The notes below the pieces were generated by a model. That model made no database searches. It was given only the letters and a program-made list of their open reading frames with translations, and was not told where the DNA came from. This document shows, piece after piece, positions 34,809 through 44,255 of a stretch of DNA of 50,476 nucleotides (position 1 is the first letter of the stretch; every line of letters begins with the position of its first letter). This stretch comes from Pelagibius sp. (GTDB lineage: Bacteria > Pseudomonadota > Alphaproteobacteria > Kiloniellales > Kiloniellaceae): contig JANQMC010000057.1 in NCBI GenBank assembly GCA_028280305.1, positions 1 to 50,476 on the forward strand. Reading direction: 5' to 3'. The translations under genes and the position numbers were made by a program.

Positions 34809-35352
34809 GCGCGTATTTGGCCAGGATACGCTGCAGCGTGCGCCGATGCATGCGCAGGCGCCTCGCCGTCTCCGAAACATTCCGGTCGCATTGCTCGTAG
34901 ACCCGTTGAATATGCTCCCAGCGCACCCGGTCGGCGCTCATCGGGTTGCAGGGCGGCGGCGGCAGGACCTCTTCCTGTTCCAATAAAGCCGCTTCCACCT
35001 GATCGGCATCCGCCGGCTTCGGCAGATAGTCCGTCGCGCCGACCTTAACCGCCGCAACGGCCGTAGCGATGTTGCCGTAGCCGGTCAGAACGATGATCCG
35101 GGCATCTTCACGCGCGGCACGCAGGGCCTGTACCACTTCAAGGCCCGATCCGTCATCGAGACGCAGATCCACTACCGCATAGCCGGGCGCCGAAGCCTGA
35201 GACAGTGCCAGGCCATCGGCCACGGTATAGGCCGTGCGCACGGAAAAACCCCGGCGCTCCATGGCCCGTGCCAGACGATCGCAGAAGCGTTGATCGTCAT
35301 CGACAATAACCAGTTCGCGCGCTGCGGCCTGCGCTTCAGCTTCGCTTACCAT
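34798..35352 (-). CDS. regA: Redox response regulator RegA/ActR/PrrA family
   Basis: This 184-residue response regulator has the receiver Asp in AVVDLRLDDGSGLEV (about residue 61) and the receiver Lys in YLPKPAD. A Fis-type helix-turn-helix ends the protein (NVSETARRLRMHRRTLQRIL), almost the family signature. RegA/ActR/PrrA controls respiration, carbon and nitrogen fixation genes in response to redox state. AGGAG 7 bases before the ATG supports the start. The gene follows regB by 9 bases and overlaps the degenerate EAL gene at its 3' end. Confidence 0.93.
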   Translation of the reverse strand: MVSEAEAQAAARELVIVDDDQRFCDRLARAMERRGFSVRTAYTVADGLALSQASAPGYAVVDLRLDDGSGLEVVQALRAAREDARIIVLTGYGNIATAVAAVKVGATDYLPKPADADQVEAALLEQEEVLPPPPCNPMSADRVRWEHIQRVYEQCDRNVSETARRLRMHRRTLQRILAKYAPRN

Positions 35353-35361
35353 TCTCTTCTC

Positions 35362-36792
35362 CTATCCGTCTTCTCGTCCGTCACCTTGCTTTGCGGCGCT
35401 CGCCGCCGGCGACACTTCAACCACTTCCAAGCGATGGCGCGGCCAGCGAATCTCCACCACCGCGCCGCCTGAGATCTCGTTCGAGAATTCGATACCGGCG
35501 CCGAAATGCGCCAGCAGCGTGCGGGCGATGAAGATGCCCAGGCCCATGTGCTGACTGCCGCCGCGCCGACGGTCGCGCGAGCCGGTTGAATAGTAGGGCT
35601 CGCCCAGGCGGCTGAGTTCGGTCACGTCAAAGCCCGGCCCGTCGTCAATGATCCGCAGCATCACCGACTCTTCGTCCCAGGTCAGGTCGACAACCACTTT
35701 GCGGCGCGCAAACTGCACCGCGTTCTGTATCAGGGTGCCAAGCCCGTGCAGCACCTCGGCATTGCGGATCACCGTCGGCTGGGAGGCGTCGCTGTCGATC
35801 GCCGGACCGGCGCTGATTTCAACCGTCACGCCGTCGCGTTGATGCGGGCCGGCGGCCGCCTCCACCAGGGCCACCATGGGCAAGCGGTGATAGGGCGAGC
35901 CGTCGTCCCAGGCCGGCCGTTCGGCCAGCCCGGCGAGAATGGAGCGGCAGCGCAGGGATTCCGCATGGAGCAGTTCCACGTCCTCGCGCCAGGGCGAATC
36001 CACCGCCAGTTCGCGCTGCAGTTCCCGCGCCACGACGGCGATGGTGGCCAGCGGCGTGCCGAGTTCATGGGCGGCGGCCGCCGCCAGGCCGCCAAGTGCG
36101 GAAAGCTGCTGCTCGCGCGCCAAAGCCAGCCGCGTTGCCTCCAGCGCCTGCGACATCTGCCTGTTTTCCTGAGCCACGGATGACACGTAGGAAGCGATGA
36201 AGATCACTGCAATCACCAAGGCGGTCCAGACGCCGGCAATGTAAACCGGCGACAGCAGGATGCCCGATTCGCTCCACGGCAGGGGCAGATACCAAACCGC
36301 CAGGATCGAGACCAGAAACAAGGCCAGGGCCGAGATCGTCAGCGTGCTGCGCCGCGACAGGGCCCAGCCCGAGACCACCACCGGCGCCAGAAGCAGCATT
36401 GCAAAAGGGTTTTGCAGACCACCGGTGAGGCCGAGCAGGGTTGCAAGCTGGACCACGTCGAAACAGAGGTTCCAGATCGCCTCGCGGTCGCTGGCCCAGG
36501 TCGCACTGGGCCGGGTGACCGACAGCACCACATTGAGCACGCCGGAAAAGGCAATCACCGACATGGCCGGCACGAAAGGAATATCAAAGCCGAGACCGAA
36601 GTAGACGACCGCCAGGGTGATCGCCTGCCCCCCAAGCGCAATCCAGCGGATGACGATCAGGGTGCGCAAGCGCAGGCGCCCGTTCGGGGCCGGCGCCGCC
36701 GTGGCGGCCAGCGGAGAGATCTCGGCAGCTCTCTCCGGGCCGGAGGGCTCAGAGGCAGCCTTGGGAGCGTTCTGGGGGGCGGTCTCGCTCAT
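35362..36792 (-). CDS. regB: Redox sensor histidine kinase RegB/ActS/PrrB family
   Basis: This 476-residue membrane sensor kinase has six hydrophobic segments in the first 210 residues and the conserved quinone-associated box GGLQNPF. The H-box AAAAHELGTPLATIAVVARE is typical of RegB, and the Cys of LRCRSIL sits where the redox Cys of RegB is expected. HATPase motifs are IIDDGPGFD and GLGIFIART. It phosphorylates the RegA encoded directly downstream. The start at 36792 (MSETAPQNAPKA) is preferred to the longer frame from 36936, which overlaps cobT. Confidence 0.92.
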   Translation of the reverse strand: MSETAPQNAPKAASEPSGPERAAEISPLAATAAPAPNGRLRLRTLIVIRWIALGGQAITLAVVYFGLGFDIPFVPAMSVIAFSGVLNVVLSVTRPSATWASDREAIWNLCFDVVQLATLLGLTGGLQNPFAMLLLAPVVVSGWALSRRSTLTISALALFLVSILAVWYLPLPWSESGILLSPVYIAGVWTALVIAVIFIASYVSSVAQENRQMSQALEATRLALAREQQLSALGGLAAAAAHELGTPLATIAVVARELQRELAVDSPWREDVELLHAESLRCRSILAGLAERPAWDDGSPYHRLPMVALVEAAAGPHQRDGVTVEISAGPAIDSDASQPTVIRNAEVLHGLGTLIQNAVQFARRKVVVDLTWDEESVMLRIIDDGPGFDVTELSRLGEPYYSTGSRDRRRGGSQHMGLGIFIARTLLAHFGAGIEFSNEISGGAVVEIRWPRHRLEVVEVSPAASAAKQGDGREDG

Positions 36793-36868
36793 GGCGCACA
36801 GTCTCGCTCTGCAGCGCGGAAAGGCAAGACCCAGAAACCGGCACCCGGAACAGTTTGTTTTTTGCGGT

Positions 36869-37903
36869 TCAGCCTGCTTCGCTGGGTCCCGAAACCGCGG
36901 CCTCCGCGAAGGTCGCCATGCCGTTGTGGCAGGCAACGGCAGCCTTCAGCAGCAGGACGCCGACCATCGCGCCGGAGGCCTCGCCCAGGCGCAGCCCGAG
37001 ATCGACCAGGGCCTCTTTGCCGAGACGCTTTAGAAGGTGCTTATGTCCGGGTTCGGCGGAGACGTGCGAGACCACGCAGTGGTCGATCGCCTGCGGATCA
37101 AGGGCGTGGATCACCGCCGCCGCCGCGGTGCAGGCATAGCCGTCCAGCAGCACCGGCGTGCGCGCCAGCCGGGCCGCCAGGATGGCGCCGGCGATTGCCG
37201 CCAGCTCACGCCCGCCGAGACGGCGCAGCACCTCAAGGGGATTATTCAGGCTGTCCCGATGAAGCGCCACCGCCTGATCGATCAGCCTGGCCTTTTCGGC
37301 CATGCGTTCGGCATCGATGCCGGTGCCCGGCCCCACCCAATCGGACGCCGGGCCGCCATAGAGGCCGCAACACAGCGCCGCCGCCGAGGTGGTGTTGCCG
37401 ATCCCCATCTCGCCCAGGGCCAGCACGTCGATGCCGCTCTCAACCGCCACCATGCCGTAGGCCATGGCCCGGGCGCAGTCCTCCTCGTCCATGGCCGGGC
37501 CTTCGGACATGTCGGCGGTGGGCTCCTCCAAGGCCATCTCGTAGACCCTGAGGTCGGCGTTCGCCAGGCTGCAGAGCTGGTTCACCGCGGCGCCGCCGTC
37601 GATGAAGTTCTTCACCATCTGAGCCGTCACTTCCGCCGGATAGGCAGAGACGCCTTTCTGTGCAATCCCGTGATTGCCCGCAAAGACCGCGGTGTAGGGG
37701 CGTTCCACCGAGGGCGGGTTACGGCCTTGCCAGGTCGCCAGCCAGACCGCCAGATCCTCCAGCCGTCCCAGAGAGCCGGCGGGCTTGGTCAGCTCCGCCT
37801 GGCGGTCGCGGGCGATCGCCGCCGCCACCCCATCCGCCGCCGGCAGATCGTTCAGCAGAGCGCGGATTTCGTCGAAACTTGCGATTGCCTCCGCGGATGT
37901 CAT
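36869..37903 (-). CDS. cobT: Nicotinate-nucleotide-dimethylbenzimidazole phosphoribosyltransferase
   Basis: This 344-residue CobT makes alpha-ribazole phosphate for the lower ligand of cobalamin. Family blocks are FAGNHGIAQKGVSAYP and MVKNFIDGGAAVNQLC, with GEMGIGNTTSAAALC in the middle; the catalytic Glu is probably that of LGEASGAMVG near the C-terminus. It is transcribed away from cobS, with 200 bases between, and together with cobS and the cobC-like phosphatase forms the late part of the cobalamin nucleotide-loop pathway. Confidence 0.93.
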   Translation of the reverse strand: MTSAEAIASFDEIRALLNDLPAADGVAAAIARDRQAELTKPAGSLGRLEDLAVWLATWQGRNPPSVERPYTAVFAGNHGIAQKGVSAYPAEVTAQMVKNFIDGGAAVNQLCSLANADLRVYEMALEEPTADMSEGPAMDEEDCARAMAYGMVAVESGIDVLALGEMGIGNTTSAAALCCGLYGGPASDWVGPGTGIDAERMAEKARLIDQAVALHRDSLNNPLEVLRRLGGRELAAIAGAILAARLARTPVLLDGYACTAAAAVIHALDPQAIDHCVVSHVSAEPGHKHLLKRLGKEALVDLGLRLGEASGAMVGVLLLKAAVACHNGMATFAEAAVSGPSEAG

Positions 37904-38004
37904 GACGGCGCAGTCCTCATGGCAGAAAGTCTCCGAACATCAAAGCTGTGATGGGCCGCGACAGGATTAGGCCCGCGCGGCGAACTGTCCTATAAACGGC
38001 CCCC

Positions 38005-38046
38005 AGAAGAAACACCCGAGAAGAAACACTCAAGAAGAAACACCGA
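38005..38046. repeat. Three tandem 14-bp repeats in the cobT-cobS spacer
   Basis: AGAAGAAACACYCR units start at 38005, 38019 and 38033, three nearly identical 14-base copies. They lie in the divergent spacer (37904-38105). No cobalamin riboswitch was recognised there. Confidence 0.85.
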
Positions 38047-38105
38047 AGCCAGACCTCGACGCCTCTTCCGAACCTCAACAGATCACTGCACCACGGACCA
38101 CTGCC

Positions 38106-38900
38106 GTGTCCCCCTCCACCGAAACGCCGCCGCCCCGCCTGTCGCCGCAAAGCTGGCTGCAGGACCTGCAGATCGCCATCGCGCTGCTGACCCGCCTGCC
38201 GAGCGGCAAAATTGCCGAGGACCCGGCCCCCTGCCTGGCCCGGGCGAGCCGCTGCTATCCGCTGGTCGGGGCGCTGGTCGGCGGATTGGCGGGGCTGGCC
38301 CTACTGGCGTCGGGGGGACTTGGCCTGCCGGCGATCCCGGCAGCCCTGCTGGCCATTGCCGCAACGGTGCTGATCACCGGCGCCCTGCACGAAGACGGCC
38401 TGGCCGATCTGGCGGACGGCCTCGGCGGCGGCCACGACCGGGCGCAGAAGCTGGCCATCATGCGCGACAGCCGGATCGGCAGCTACGGTGTCCTCGCCCT
38501 GATTATCACGGTCGCCCTGCGCGGCTTCAGCCTGGCCGCGATCGCCGACCCTCTGATGGCGATGGCGGTGCTGGTCGCCGCGGAAAGCCTGTCGCGCGGC
38601 GGCCTCGCAGGCATCATGGCAATGCTGCCTGCTGCACGGCCCGACGGTTTGGCCGCCCATGTCGGCCGCCCCCGGGGCAGCGATGCCCTGACCGCCGCGG
38701 CCATCGCCCTGGCCATAGCCTTGCTGCTGCTGGACTGGGAAACGGCCGTGTTGGCCGCCTTGGCGACCGTGCTCTTTCAAGGTGGGCTGGCGCTCTTGGC
38801 ACGGCGCCAGATCGGCGGCTATACCGGCGACGTTCTGGGCGCCGCGCAGCAGGTTGCTGCAACCGCTGTCTTGCTGGTGCTCGCCGCCGCCCTCGGCTGA
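38106..38900 (+). CDS. cobS: Adenosylcobinamide-GDP ribazoletransferase
   Basis: This 264-residue integral membrane protein joins adenosylcobinamide-GDP to alpha-ribazole in the last steps of cobalamin synthesis. Characteristic blocks are FALLTRLP-like IALLTRLPSG, TGALHEDGLADLADGLGGGH (the acidic active-site motif) and IMRDSRIGSYGVLALI. About six hydrophobic segments follow. The only well placed start is a GTG at 38106. The cobC-like gene follows after 33 bases. Confidence 0.93.
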   Translation: MSPSTETPPPRLSPQSWLQDLQIAIALLTRLPSGKIAEDPAPCLARASRCYPLVGALVGGLAGLALLASGGLGLPAIPAALLAIAATVLITGALHEDGLADLADGLGGGHDRAQKLAIMRDSRIGSYGVLALIITVALRGFSLAAIADPLMAMAVLVAAESLSRGGLAGIMAMLPAARPDGLAAHVGRPRGSDALTAAAIALAIALLLLDWETAVLAALATVLFQGGLALLARRQIGGYTGDVLGAAQQVAATAVLLVLAAALG

Positions 38901-38933
38901 CCGCAAAAGACTTTGGGACAGGAAGGACAGAGA

Positions 38934-39566
38934 ATGGAGACGACCCGCTGGTGGTGGGTGCGCCATGCGCCGGTGACCGGCCACGACGGCCGGATCTACG
39001 GCAACCGCGATGTGGCTTGCGACTGCAGTGACACCGCGGTGTTTCGCGGTCTCGCCGGACAACTGCCCGACCAGGCGGCCTGGGTCGTCACCCCGCTCGG
39101 GCGCACAAGACAGACCGCCGAGGCCATCGTCAACCACCACCCGGCGGAACCGGAGTTCGACGTCGAGCCCCACCTTGCCGAACAAAACTTCGGTAACTGG
39201 CAGGGCATGACCTATGCCGAGCTGGATCAACAGCGCGAGGGCGACTGGCATCGTTTCTGGCTGGCACCGGCGGAGGAAACCCCGCCCGGCGGCGAAAGCT
39301 TCGCCACGGTCTGCCAAAGGGTGGCCGGCGCCGTCAGCCGCCTGAACCAGCGCTTTTCAGGCCGCGATATCATCTGTGTGAGCCATGGCGGACCGATTCG
39401 CGCCGCCCTCGGCCATGCCCTCGGTCTGACGCCGGAAGCCGCCCTGGCGTTTTCAATCGACAACTGCGCGTTGACGCGGCTCGACCACTTCGCGGCGGCA
39501 GACGGCAAGCCGGAGAGCTGGCGCGTTGCACTGGTCAACGGACGCCCCCATATGCCGGGTAGCTAA
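38934..39566 (+). CDS. Histidine phosphatase family protein, probable alpha-ribazole phosphatase (CobC-like)
   Basis: This 210-residue phosphoglycerate-mutase-like phosphatase has catalytic His in RHAPVTG (about residues 11-17), phosphate-binding Arg in LGRTRQTAEAI, and His in CVSHGGPIRAAL. Its place right after cobS and near cobT suggests it dephosphorylates alpha-ribazole 5'-phosphate. AAGGACAG before the ATG at 38934 sets the start; a TTG at 38913 is less likely. Confidence 0.85.
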   Translation: METTRWWWVRHAPVTGHDGRIYGNRDVACDCSDTAVFRGLAGQLPDQAAWVVTPLGRTRQTAEAIVNHHPAEPEFDVEPHLAEQNFGNWQGMTYAELDQQREGDWHRFWLAPAEETPPGGESFATVCQRVAGAVSRLNQRFSGRDIICVSHGGPIRAALGHALGLTPEAALAFSIDNCALTRLDHFAAADGKPESWRVALVNGRPHMPGS

Positions 39567-39790
39567 AGTATAACCGCCCGGCGGCGCCGGACGCTTCGGC
39601 GTTACCCAGAAAGGGACAGACTGCAACGAGGCGGACCGAAAAGAGGCGGAAAAGTGACCGGAATAGGCGGGTTTCCACCCCTTTCGGGCGCATGATTGCC
39701 TCTCCCGAAGCACCAGGAGGCCATGTTAGCTTTGCCCCTATTGGTTTTCAGGCCGGTTTTGAGGTCGTCAATTTTCAGGAAGGTTGTTTC

Positions 39791-40477
39791 ATGATTGGTT
39801 CTGCGATTCAGAGCGGCCTGCGGATGATGGCTGCCGCGCTCTTCATTGTCTCGGCCGGCGGCACCGCGCTGGCGCAGGCCGAATCCGAGCCTGAAGCCCT
39901 GGTGACCGAATCCCGGCTGAGCGTCGACCGCCTGATGGCCGACAAGGATTTCTTTCAGCTGCCGAACTTCATCAAGAACGCCAAGGGCATCTACATCGTG
40001 CCGCAGCTGGTGAAGGGCGGTTTCATCATCGGCGCCGAGGGTGGATCGGGCGTCTTCCTGGCGCGCGGCACCGATGGTTCCTGGTCGGCGCCGGCCTTCT
40101 ACACCCTGGCCGCCGGCTCCATCGGCCTGCAGATCGGCGGCGAGGTGAAGGAAGTGGTCTTCGTGCTGATGAGTGACAAGGCCGTCGATGCCATGCTGTC
40201 GAGCGAGTTCAAGCTCGGCGCCGATGCCAGCATCTCGGTCGGCCCCATCGGCCGCGGCGTCGAGGCATCGCGCACCACCGATCTGACCTCGGACATCTAT
40301 GCCTTCTCGAAATCCGTCGGCCTGTTCGGCGGCGGCGCGCTGGAGGGTGCCAAGATCTTCGAGCGGGAATCCCTGAATACCGGCTATTACGGCAGCGGCG
40401 CGACGGCGCGCAGCATCGTCATCGACCGTAAATTCAGCAACGCCCAAGCGGACAAACTGCGCGAAACCCTGCCTTAA
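39791..40477 (+). CDS. SYLF/Ysc84-domain lipid-binding protein
   Basis: This 228-residue protein has a signal peptide (MMAAALFIVSAGGTALAQA, cleavage near residue 30) and a SYLF (Ysc84) domain, a fold known to bind phosphoinositides or other lipids in eukaryotes. Blocks are NAKGIYIVPQLVKGGFIIGA, GSIGLQIGGEVKEVVFVLMS and SDIYAFSKSVGLFGGGALEG. CAGGAAGG 7 bases before the ATG at 39791 supports the start. It is a single gene, ended by a strong terminator. Its bacterial role is not established. Confidence 0.85.
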   Translation: MIGSAIQSGLRMMAAALFIVSAGGTALAQAESEPEALVTESRLSVDRLMADKDFFQLPNFIKNAKGIYIVPQLVKGGFIIGAEGGSGVFLARGTDGSWSAPAFYTLAAGSIGLQIGGEVKEVVFVLMSDKAVDAMLSSEFKLGADASISVGPIGRGVEASRTTDLTSDIYAFSKSVGLFGGGALEGAKIFERESLNTGYYGSGATARSIVIDRKFSNAQADKLRETLP

Positions 40478-40520
40478 AGCGAATCCTGCCCGCTCATCCG
40501 GTAAAAAATCCGGGTCCGCG

Positions 40521-40557
40521 ACAGCGCGCCGCATTGCGGTGCGCTGTTTTGCTTTCT
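40521..40557 (+). terminator. Rho-independent terminator of the SYLF gene
   Basis: ACAGCGCGCCGC and GCGGTGCGCTGT pair over 12 bases with one G-T pair, with an ATT loop (40521-40547), followed directly by TTTTGCTTTCT. This is the clearest intrinsic terminator in the window. Confidence 0.88.
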
Positions 40558-40636
40558 ATATCAATACTATGGTCCAGGAACCCTGCTCCGGGGCCGATTT
40601 GCCGTGACCGCCTGATGACAATGGGGATTTGAGCCG

Positions 40637-41290
40637 ATGCCGAGGAATTTGCGTATCCTGCTGATCACCGCGCTGGGTCTGGCCTTGGTCGGCATCGGCC
40701 TGGGCACCTGGTTCTCGCTTCAGCCCAAGGGCCCGGCGCAGATCACCTCCAGCGAGACCCGCAGCAGCGGCACCGCCCTGATCGGCGGTCCCTTCACCCT
40801 GACCGATCACCAGGGCCAGCGCCGCAGCGAGGCGGATTTCGAAGGCCGTTACATGCTGATCTTCTTCGGCTACACCTACTGCCCCGATATCTGCCCGACC
40901 AGCCTCTCCACCATCACCCAGGGCCTGGACATCCTGGCCGAGACCAGCGAAGCCAAGGCCGCCGCCGTGACGCCGGTTTTCGTTTCCGTCGATCCGGCGC
41001 GCGATACCACCGAAGCCCTGGCCCAGTACGTCGATCACTTCCACCCCTCCATGGTCGGTATGACCGGCAGCGAGGAAGAAGTGGCCGCGGCCGCCAAGGC
41101 CTATCGCGTGTTCTACAAGAAGGTCGAACAGGCCGACGCCAGCGACTATCTGGTGGATCACTCCTCGATCATCTATCTGATGGCCCCGGACGGCAGCTAT
41201 CTGACCCACTTCACCCATGCCAGCACCGGCGAAGACATCGCCGAGGGCCTGGCGCAGAGCGTCGACCCGGCCCTGGTCGCGGGCAGTTGA
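40637..41290 (+). CDS. SCO family copper chaperone (SCO1/SenC)
   Basis: This 217-residue thioredoxin-fold protein is anchored by one N-terminal helix (ILLITALGLALVGIGLGTWF). It has the copper-binding CPDIC pair at about residues 83-87, in FFGYTYCPDICPTSLSTI, and the third ligand His in YLVDHSSIIYL. SCO proteins deliver copper to the CuA site of cytochrome oxidase. In Rhodobacter senC lies inside the regB-regA locus; here it stands apart, some 4 kb from regB. The ATG is preceded by a weak ribosome site. Confidence 0.92.
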   Translation: MPRNLRILLITALGLALVGIGLGTWFSLQPKGPAQITSSETRSSGTALIGGPFTLTDHQGQRRSEADFEGRYMLIFFGYTYCPDICPTSLSTITQGLDILAETSEAKAAAVTPVFVSVDPARDTTEALAQYVDHFHPSMVGMTGSEEEVAAAAKAYRVFYKKVEQADASDYLVDHSSIIYLMAPDGSYLTHFTHASTGEDIAEGLAQSVDPALVAGS

Positions 41291-41312
41291 GCTGTTTGAG
41301 TAGTTCCGCCCG

Positions 41313-41342
41313 GATATCGGCGATAAATTAGATATCGGCGAT
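41313..41342. repeat. 12-bp direct repeat (18-bp period) across the ugpC stop codon
   Basis: GATATCGGCGAT occurs at 41313-41324 and 41331-41342. On the minus strand the frame reads IADI-stop-F-IADI: the last four residues of the ATPase are repeated after its stop, in frame. Confidence 0.9.
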
Positions 41343-42410
41343 GCGGCGGCCACTCTCCGGATCGAAGAGATGGAGCGCGCCGGGGTCGGCGACCAGCGGC
41401 AGGCTGTCGCCCTCGGTCATCTTCATGGTGCCCGGCACCCGCAAGGTCAGGCTGTCGCTCTGACCCGCCAGCGTGCCGTGGGCCAGGGTGTCGGCGCCGA
41501 GTGTTTCCACCATCTGAACCTGCAGGGTAAAGGCCGGATCGCTGCCGCCCGCCGCGTGCAGATGCTCGGGCCGGACCCCCAGGGTCAGCCGCCGCCCGGC
41601 CTGGCTGCCCATGCCGTTCGACAGGCGGATGGCGGCGCCCCGGCTGACCGTCAGGCTGCCGCCGTCGCCGGCAACCTCGGCCGGCAGGAAGTTCATCGCC
41701 GGCGAACCGATGAAGCCGGCGACAAACAAACTGGCCGGCCGCTCGTAAATTTCCAGCGGACTGTCGATCTGCTCGGCATGGCCGCCATTCATCACGATCA
41801 GCTTGTCGGCCATGGTCATGGCCTCCACCTGATCGTGGGTGACGTAGACGGAGGTGGTGCCGAGACGGCGCTGCAGGCGCTTGATCTCCAGGCGCATCTG
41901 CACCCGCAGCTTGGCGTCCAGGTTCGACAGTGGTTCGTCGAAGAGGAAGGCCGCGGGCTTACGCACGATGGCGCGCCCCATGGCGACGCGCTGGCGCTGA
42001 CCGCCGGAAAGCTGGCGCGGCTTGCGGGTCAGCAGATCTTTCAGTTCCAGAATGCCGGCGGCCTCGGCGACCCGCTCGTCGATCTCGGCGCGGGGCGTGC
42101 CGGCGATCTTCAGGCCGTAGGCCATGTTGTCGTAAACCGTCATATGCGGATAGAGCGCATAGTTCTGGAACACCATGGCGATGTCGCGGTCCTTGGGCTC
42201 CAGTTCGTTCACCACCCGGCCGCCGATGGCGATCTCGCCCTCGGTAATGCGCTCCAGCCCGGCGATCATGCGCAGCAGGGTCGACTTGCCGCAGCCCGAA
42301 GGACCGACGATGACGGCGAACTCGCCGTCGTGGATGTCGACGGAAACCCCGTGGATCACCTTGGTGTCGCCGTAGCTCTTTTTCACCGCGCGGATGGAGA
42401 TGTCTGCCAT
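41328..42410 (-). CDS. ugpC: sn-Glycerol-3-phosphate ABC transporter ATPase UgpC
   Basis: This 360-residue MalK-type ATPase has consensus motifs: Walker [21 protein letters not shown], signature [13 protein letters not shown] and VTHD, with a C-terminal regulatory domain. It is the last gene of a ugpB-A-E-C operon, 22 bases after ugpE. It powers import of glycerol-3-phosphate or glycerophosphodiesters through UgpA/UgpE. Confidence 0.9.
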   Translation of the reverse strand: MADISIRAVKKSYGDTKVIHGVSVDIHDGEFAVIVGPSGCGKSTLLRMIAGLERITEGEIAIGGRVVNELEPKDRDIAMVFQNYALYPHMTVYDNMAYGLKIAGTPRAEIDERVAEAAGILELKDLLTRKPRQLSGGQRQRVAMGRAIVRKPAAFLFDEPLSNLDAKLRVQMRLEIKRLQRRLGTTSVYVTHDQVEAMTMADKLIVMNGGHAEQIDSPLEIYERPASLFVAGFIGSPAMNFLPAEVAGDGGSLTVSRGAAIRLSNGMGSQAGRRLTLGVRPEHLHAAGGSDPAFTLQVQMVETLGADTLAHGTLAGQSDSLTLRVPGTMKMTEGDSLPLVADPGALHLFDPESGRRIADI

Positions 42411-42432
42411 GGCGTTTCCTAGTTTCGGTAAA

Positions 42433-43281
42433 TCATTTTTCGGTCTCCACCAGGCCCTTCACGAAGAGCCGCTGCATCGCCACCACCACGAAGACCGGCG
42501 GGATCATCGCCAGGATCGCGGTGGCCATGATGAGGTGCCAGAGCGGTTCGGAATCCGGCACCGCCACCATGCGCTGAATGCCCATGACGATGGTGTAGTA
42601 GGACTCGTCGTTCGTCACCAACAGCGGCCAGAGATATTGGTTCCAGCCGAAGATAAAGAGGATGACGAAGAGCGCGGCGATGTTGGTGCGCGACAGGGGC
42701 AACAGGATGTCCCAGAAAAAACGTAAGGCCCCGGCGCCGTCAATGCGCGCGGCCTCCAGCATTTCATCGGGAATGGTCAGGAAGAACTGGCGGAACAAAA
42801 AGGTCGCGGTCGCCGAAGCGATCAGGGGCACCGACAGACCGGCATAGCTGTCCAGCATGCCGAGCTGCGCCACCACCTCGAAGGTCGGCAGGATGCGCAC
42901 CTCGACCGGCAGCATCAGGGTCATGAAGATGACCCAGAAGGCAGTGGTGCGGAAGGGGAAGCTGAAATAGACGATGGCAAAGGCGGAGATGATGGAGATG
43001 GCGATCTTGCCGAAGGCGATGGCTAAAGCCATGACCAAGCTGTTGATCATCATCAGCAGCACCGGCGGGCTGCCCGCCGCCTCGACGCCGCCGCTAAGGG
43101 CGGAGCCGTAGTTTTCCAGGAAATGACCGCCGGGCCAGAGCGGCAGCACGCCGGAGACCAGGCCCTCGACCGGATAGGTCGAGGCGACGAAGGCAAGCCA
43201 AATCGGAAAGGCGACCAGTAGTGCGCCCAGGATCAGCACGATGTGGGTGATGGCGGTGAAGACGGGGCGGTTCTCGATCAT
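42433..43281 (-). CDS. ugpE: sn-Glycerol-3-phosphate ABC transporter permease UgpE
   Basis: This 282-residue inner-membrane permease has six hydrophobic segments. Its EAA loop [20 protein letters not shown] (about residues 189-208) contacts the ATPase. The N-terminal [19 protein letters not shown] and internal [20 protein letters not shown] match UgpE. The gene lies between ugpA (14 bases) and ugpC. Its 3' end shows an imperfect 15-base duplication (ACCGAAA) that runs past the stop codon. Confidence 0.92.
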   Translation of the reverse strand: MIENRPVFTAITHIVLILGALLVAFPIWLAFVASTYPVEGLVSGVLPLWPGGHFLENYGSALSGGVEAAGSPPVLLMMINSLVMALAIAFGKIAISIISAFAIVYFSFPFRTTAFWVIFMTLMLPVEVRILPTFEVVAQLGMLDSYAGLSVPLIASATATFLFRQFFLTIPDEMLEAARIDGAGALRFFWDILLPLSRTNIAALFVILFIFGWNQYLWPLLVTNDESYYTIVMGIQRMVAVPDSEPLWHLIMATAILAMIPPVFVVVAMQRLFVKGLVETEK

Positions 43282-43295
43282 CTGCCGGGCACCCC

Positions 43296-44180
43296 TCAGT
43301 ACTCCACCCGGCGCTCGATGTAGCGGAACTGCACCACGGTGAGCGCCACCACGATGATCATCAGGATGACCGACTGCGCCGCCGAGCCGCCGAGATCGCC
43401 GCCGTTGAATCCATCATTGTAGACCTTGTAGACCAGAATGTTGGTTGCCTGCGCCGGCCCGCCGGAGGTGGTGGCGTGGATGATCCCGAAGGTATCGAAG
43501 AAGGCGTAGACCACATTCACCACCAGCAGGAAAAAGGTGGTGGGCGAGAGCAGCGGAAAGATGATGGTCCAGAAGCGCTTCACCGGACCGGCGCCGTCGA
43601 TGGCCGCCGCCTCGATCAACGACTTGGGGATCGCCTGCAGCCCTGCCAGAAAGAACAGGAAGTTGTAGCTCACCTGCTTCCAGGAAGCGGCAATAATCAC
43701 CAGGGTCATTGCATCGCCACCGCTGAGGTAATGGTTCCAGTCATAGCCGAGCTGCCGCAGGGCGTAGGCCAGGACCCCGATGGAAGGGTTGAACATGAAC
43801 CACCAGAGAACGCCGGCAACGGCGGGCGCCACGGCGTATGGCCAGATCAACAGCGTCTTATAGGCCGTGCTGCCGCGTATCACCCGATCCGCCATAGCGG
43901 CAAGAATTAGCGCGCTGCCCATGGACAGCAGTGTAACTCCGAGGCTGAAAACAATGGTGGTTTCGAACGAATTCAAATAGCCAGGATCGGCAAAGAGGTC
44001 TTCAAAGTTCTCAAACCAGACGAATTGTGAACTTGTGCCGAACTGGTCCTCAAGCAGAACCGCTTGATAGAGTGCATGGACAGCCGGCCAGATGAAGAAG
44101 ACCAGGGTGATGGCCAACTGGGGCAGTACCAGGAAATAGGGCAGGGCGCGGCCCTGAAAGATGACCCGCTTGTGCTGCAT
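43296..44180 (-). CDS. ugpA: sn-Glycerol-3-phosphate ABC transporter permease UgpA
   Basis: This 294-residue permease has six hydrophobic segments. Family blocks are [20 protein letters not shown], the EAA loop [20 protein letters not shown] and the late [20 protein letters not shown]. It pairs with UgpE to form the membrane channel of the importer. The gene follows ugpB by 75 bases in the same direction and the ribosome site is weak. Confidence 0.92.
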   Translation of the reverse strand: MQHKRVIFQGRALPYFLVLPQLAITLVFFIWPAVHALYQAVLLEDQFGTSSQFVWFENFEDLFADPGYLNSFETTIVFSLGVTLLSMGSALILAAMADRVIRGSTAYKTLLIWPYAVAPAVAGVLWWFMFNPSIGVLAYALRQLGYDWNHYLSGGDAMTLVIIAASWKQVSYNFLFFLAGLQAIPKSLIEAAAIDGAGPVKRFWTIIFPLLSPTTFFLLVVNVVYAFFDTFGIIHATTSGGPAQATNILVYKVYNDGFNGGDLGGSAAQSVILMIIVVALTVVQFRYIERRVEY

Positions 44181-44255
44181 AGGAAATCAGCCGAACCCGA
44201 AAACCGCGGCGGAGCGGAAACACCCGGCCCGCCGCGGCCTGTCGGGGACAGGACC

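Noticed and set aside
37904..38105. Cobalamin riboswitch between cobT and cobS
   Set aside because: The spacer is short, B12-box-like strings appear in the wrong order and the region is mostly a tandem repeat.
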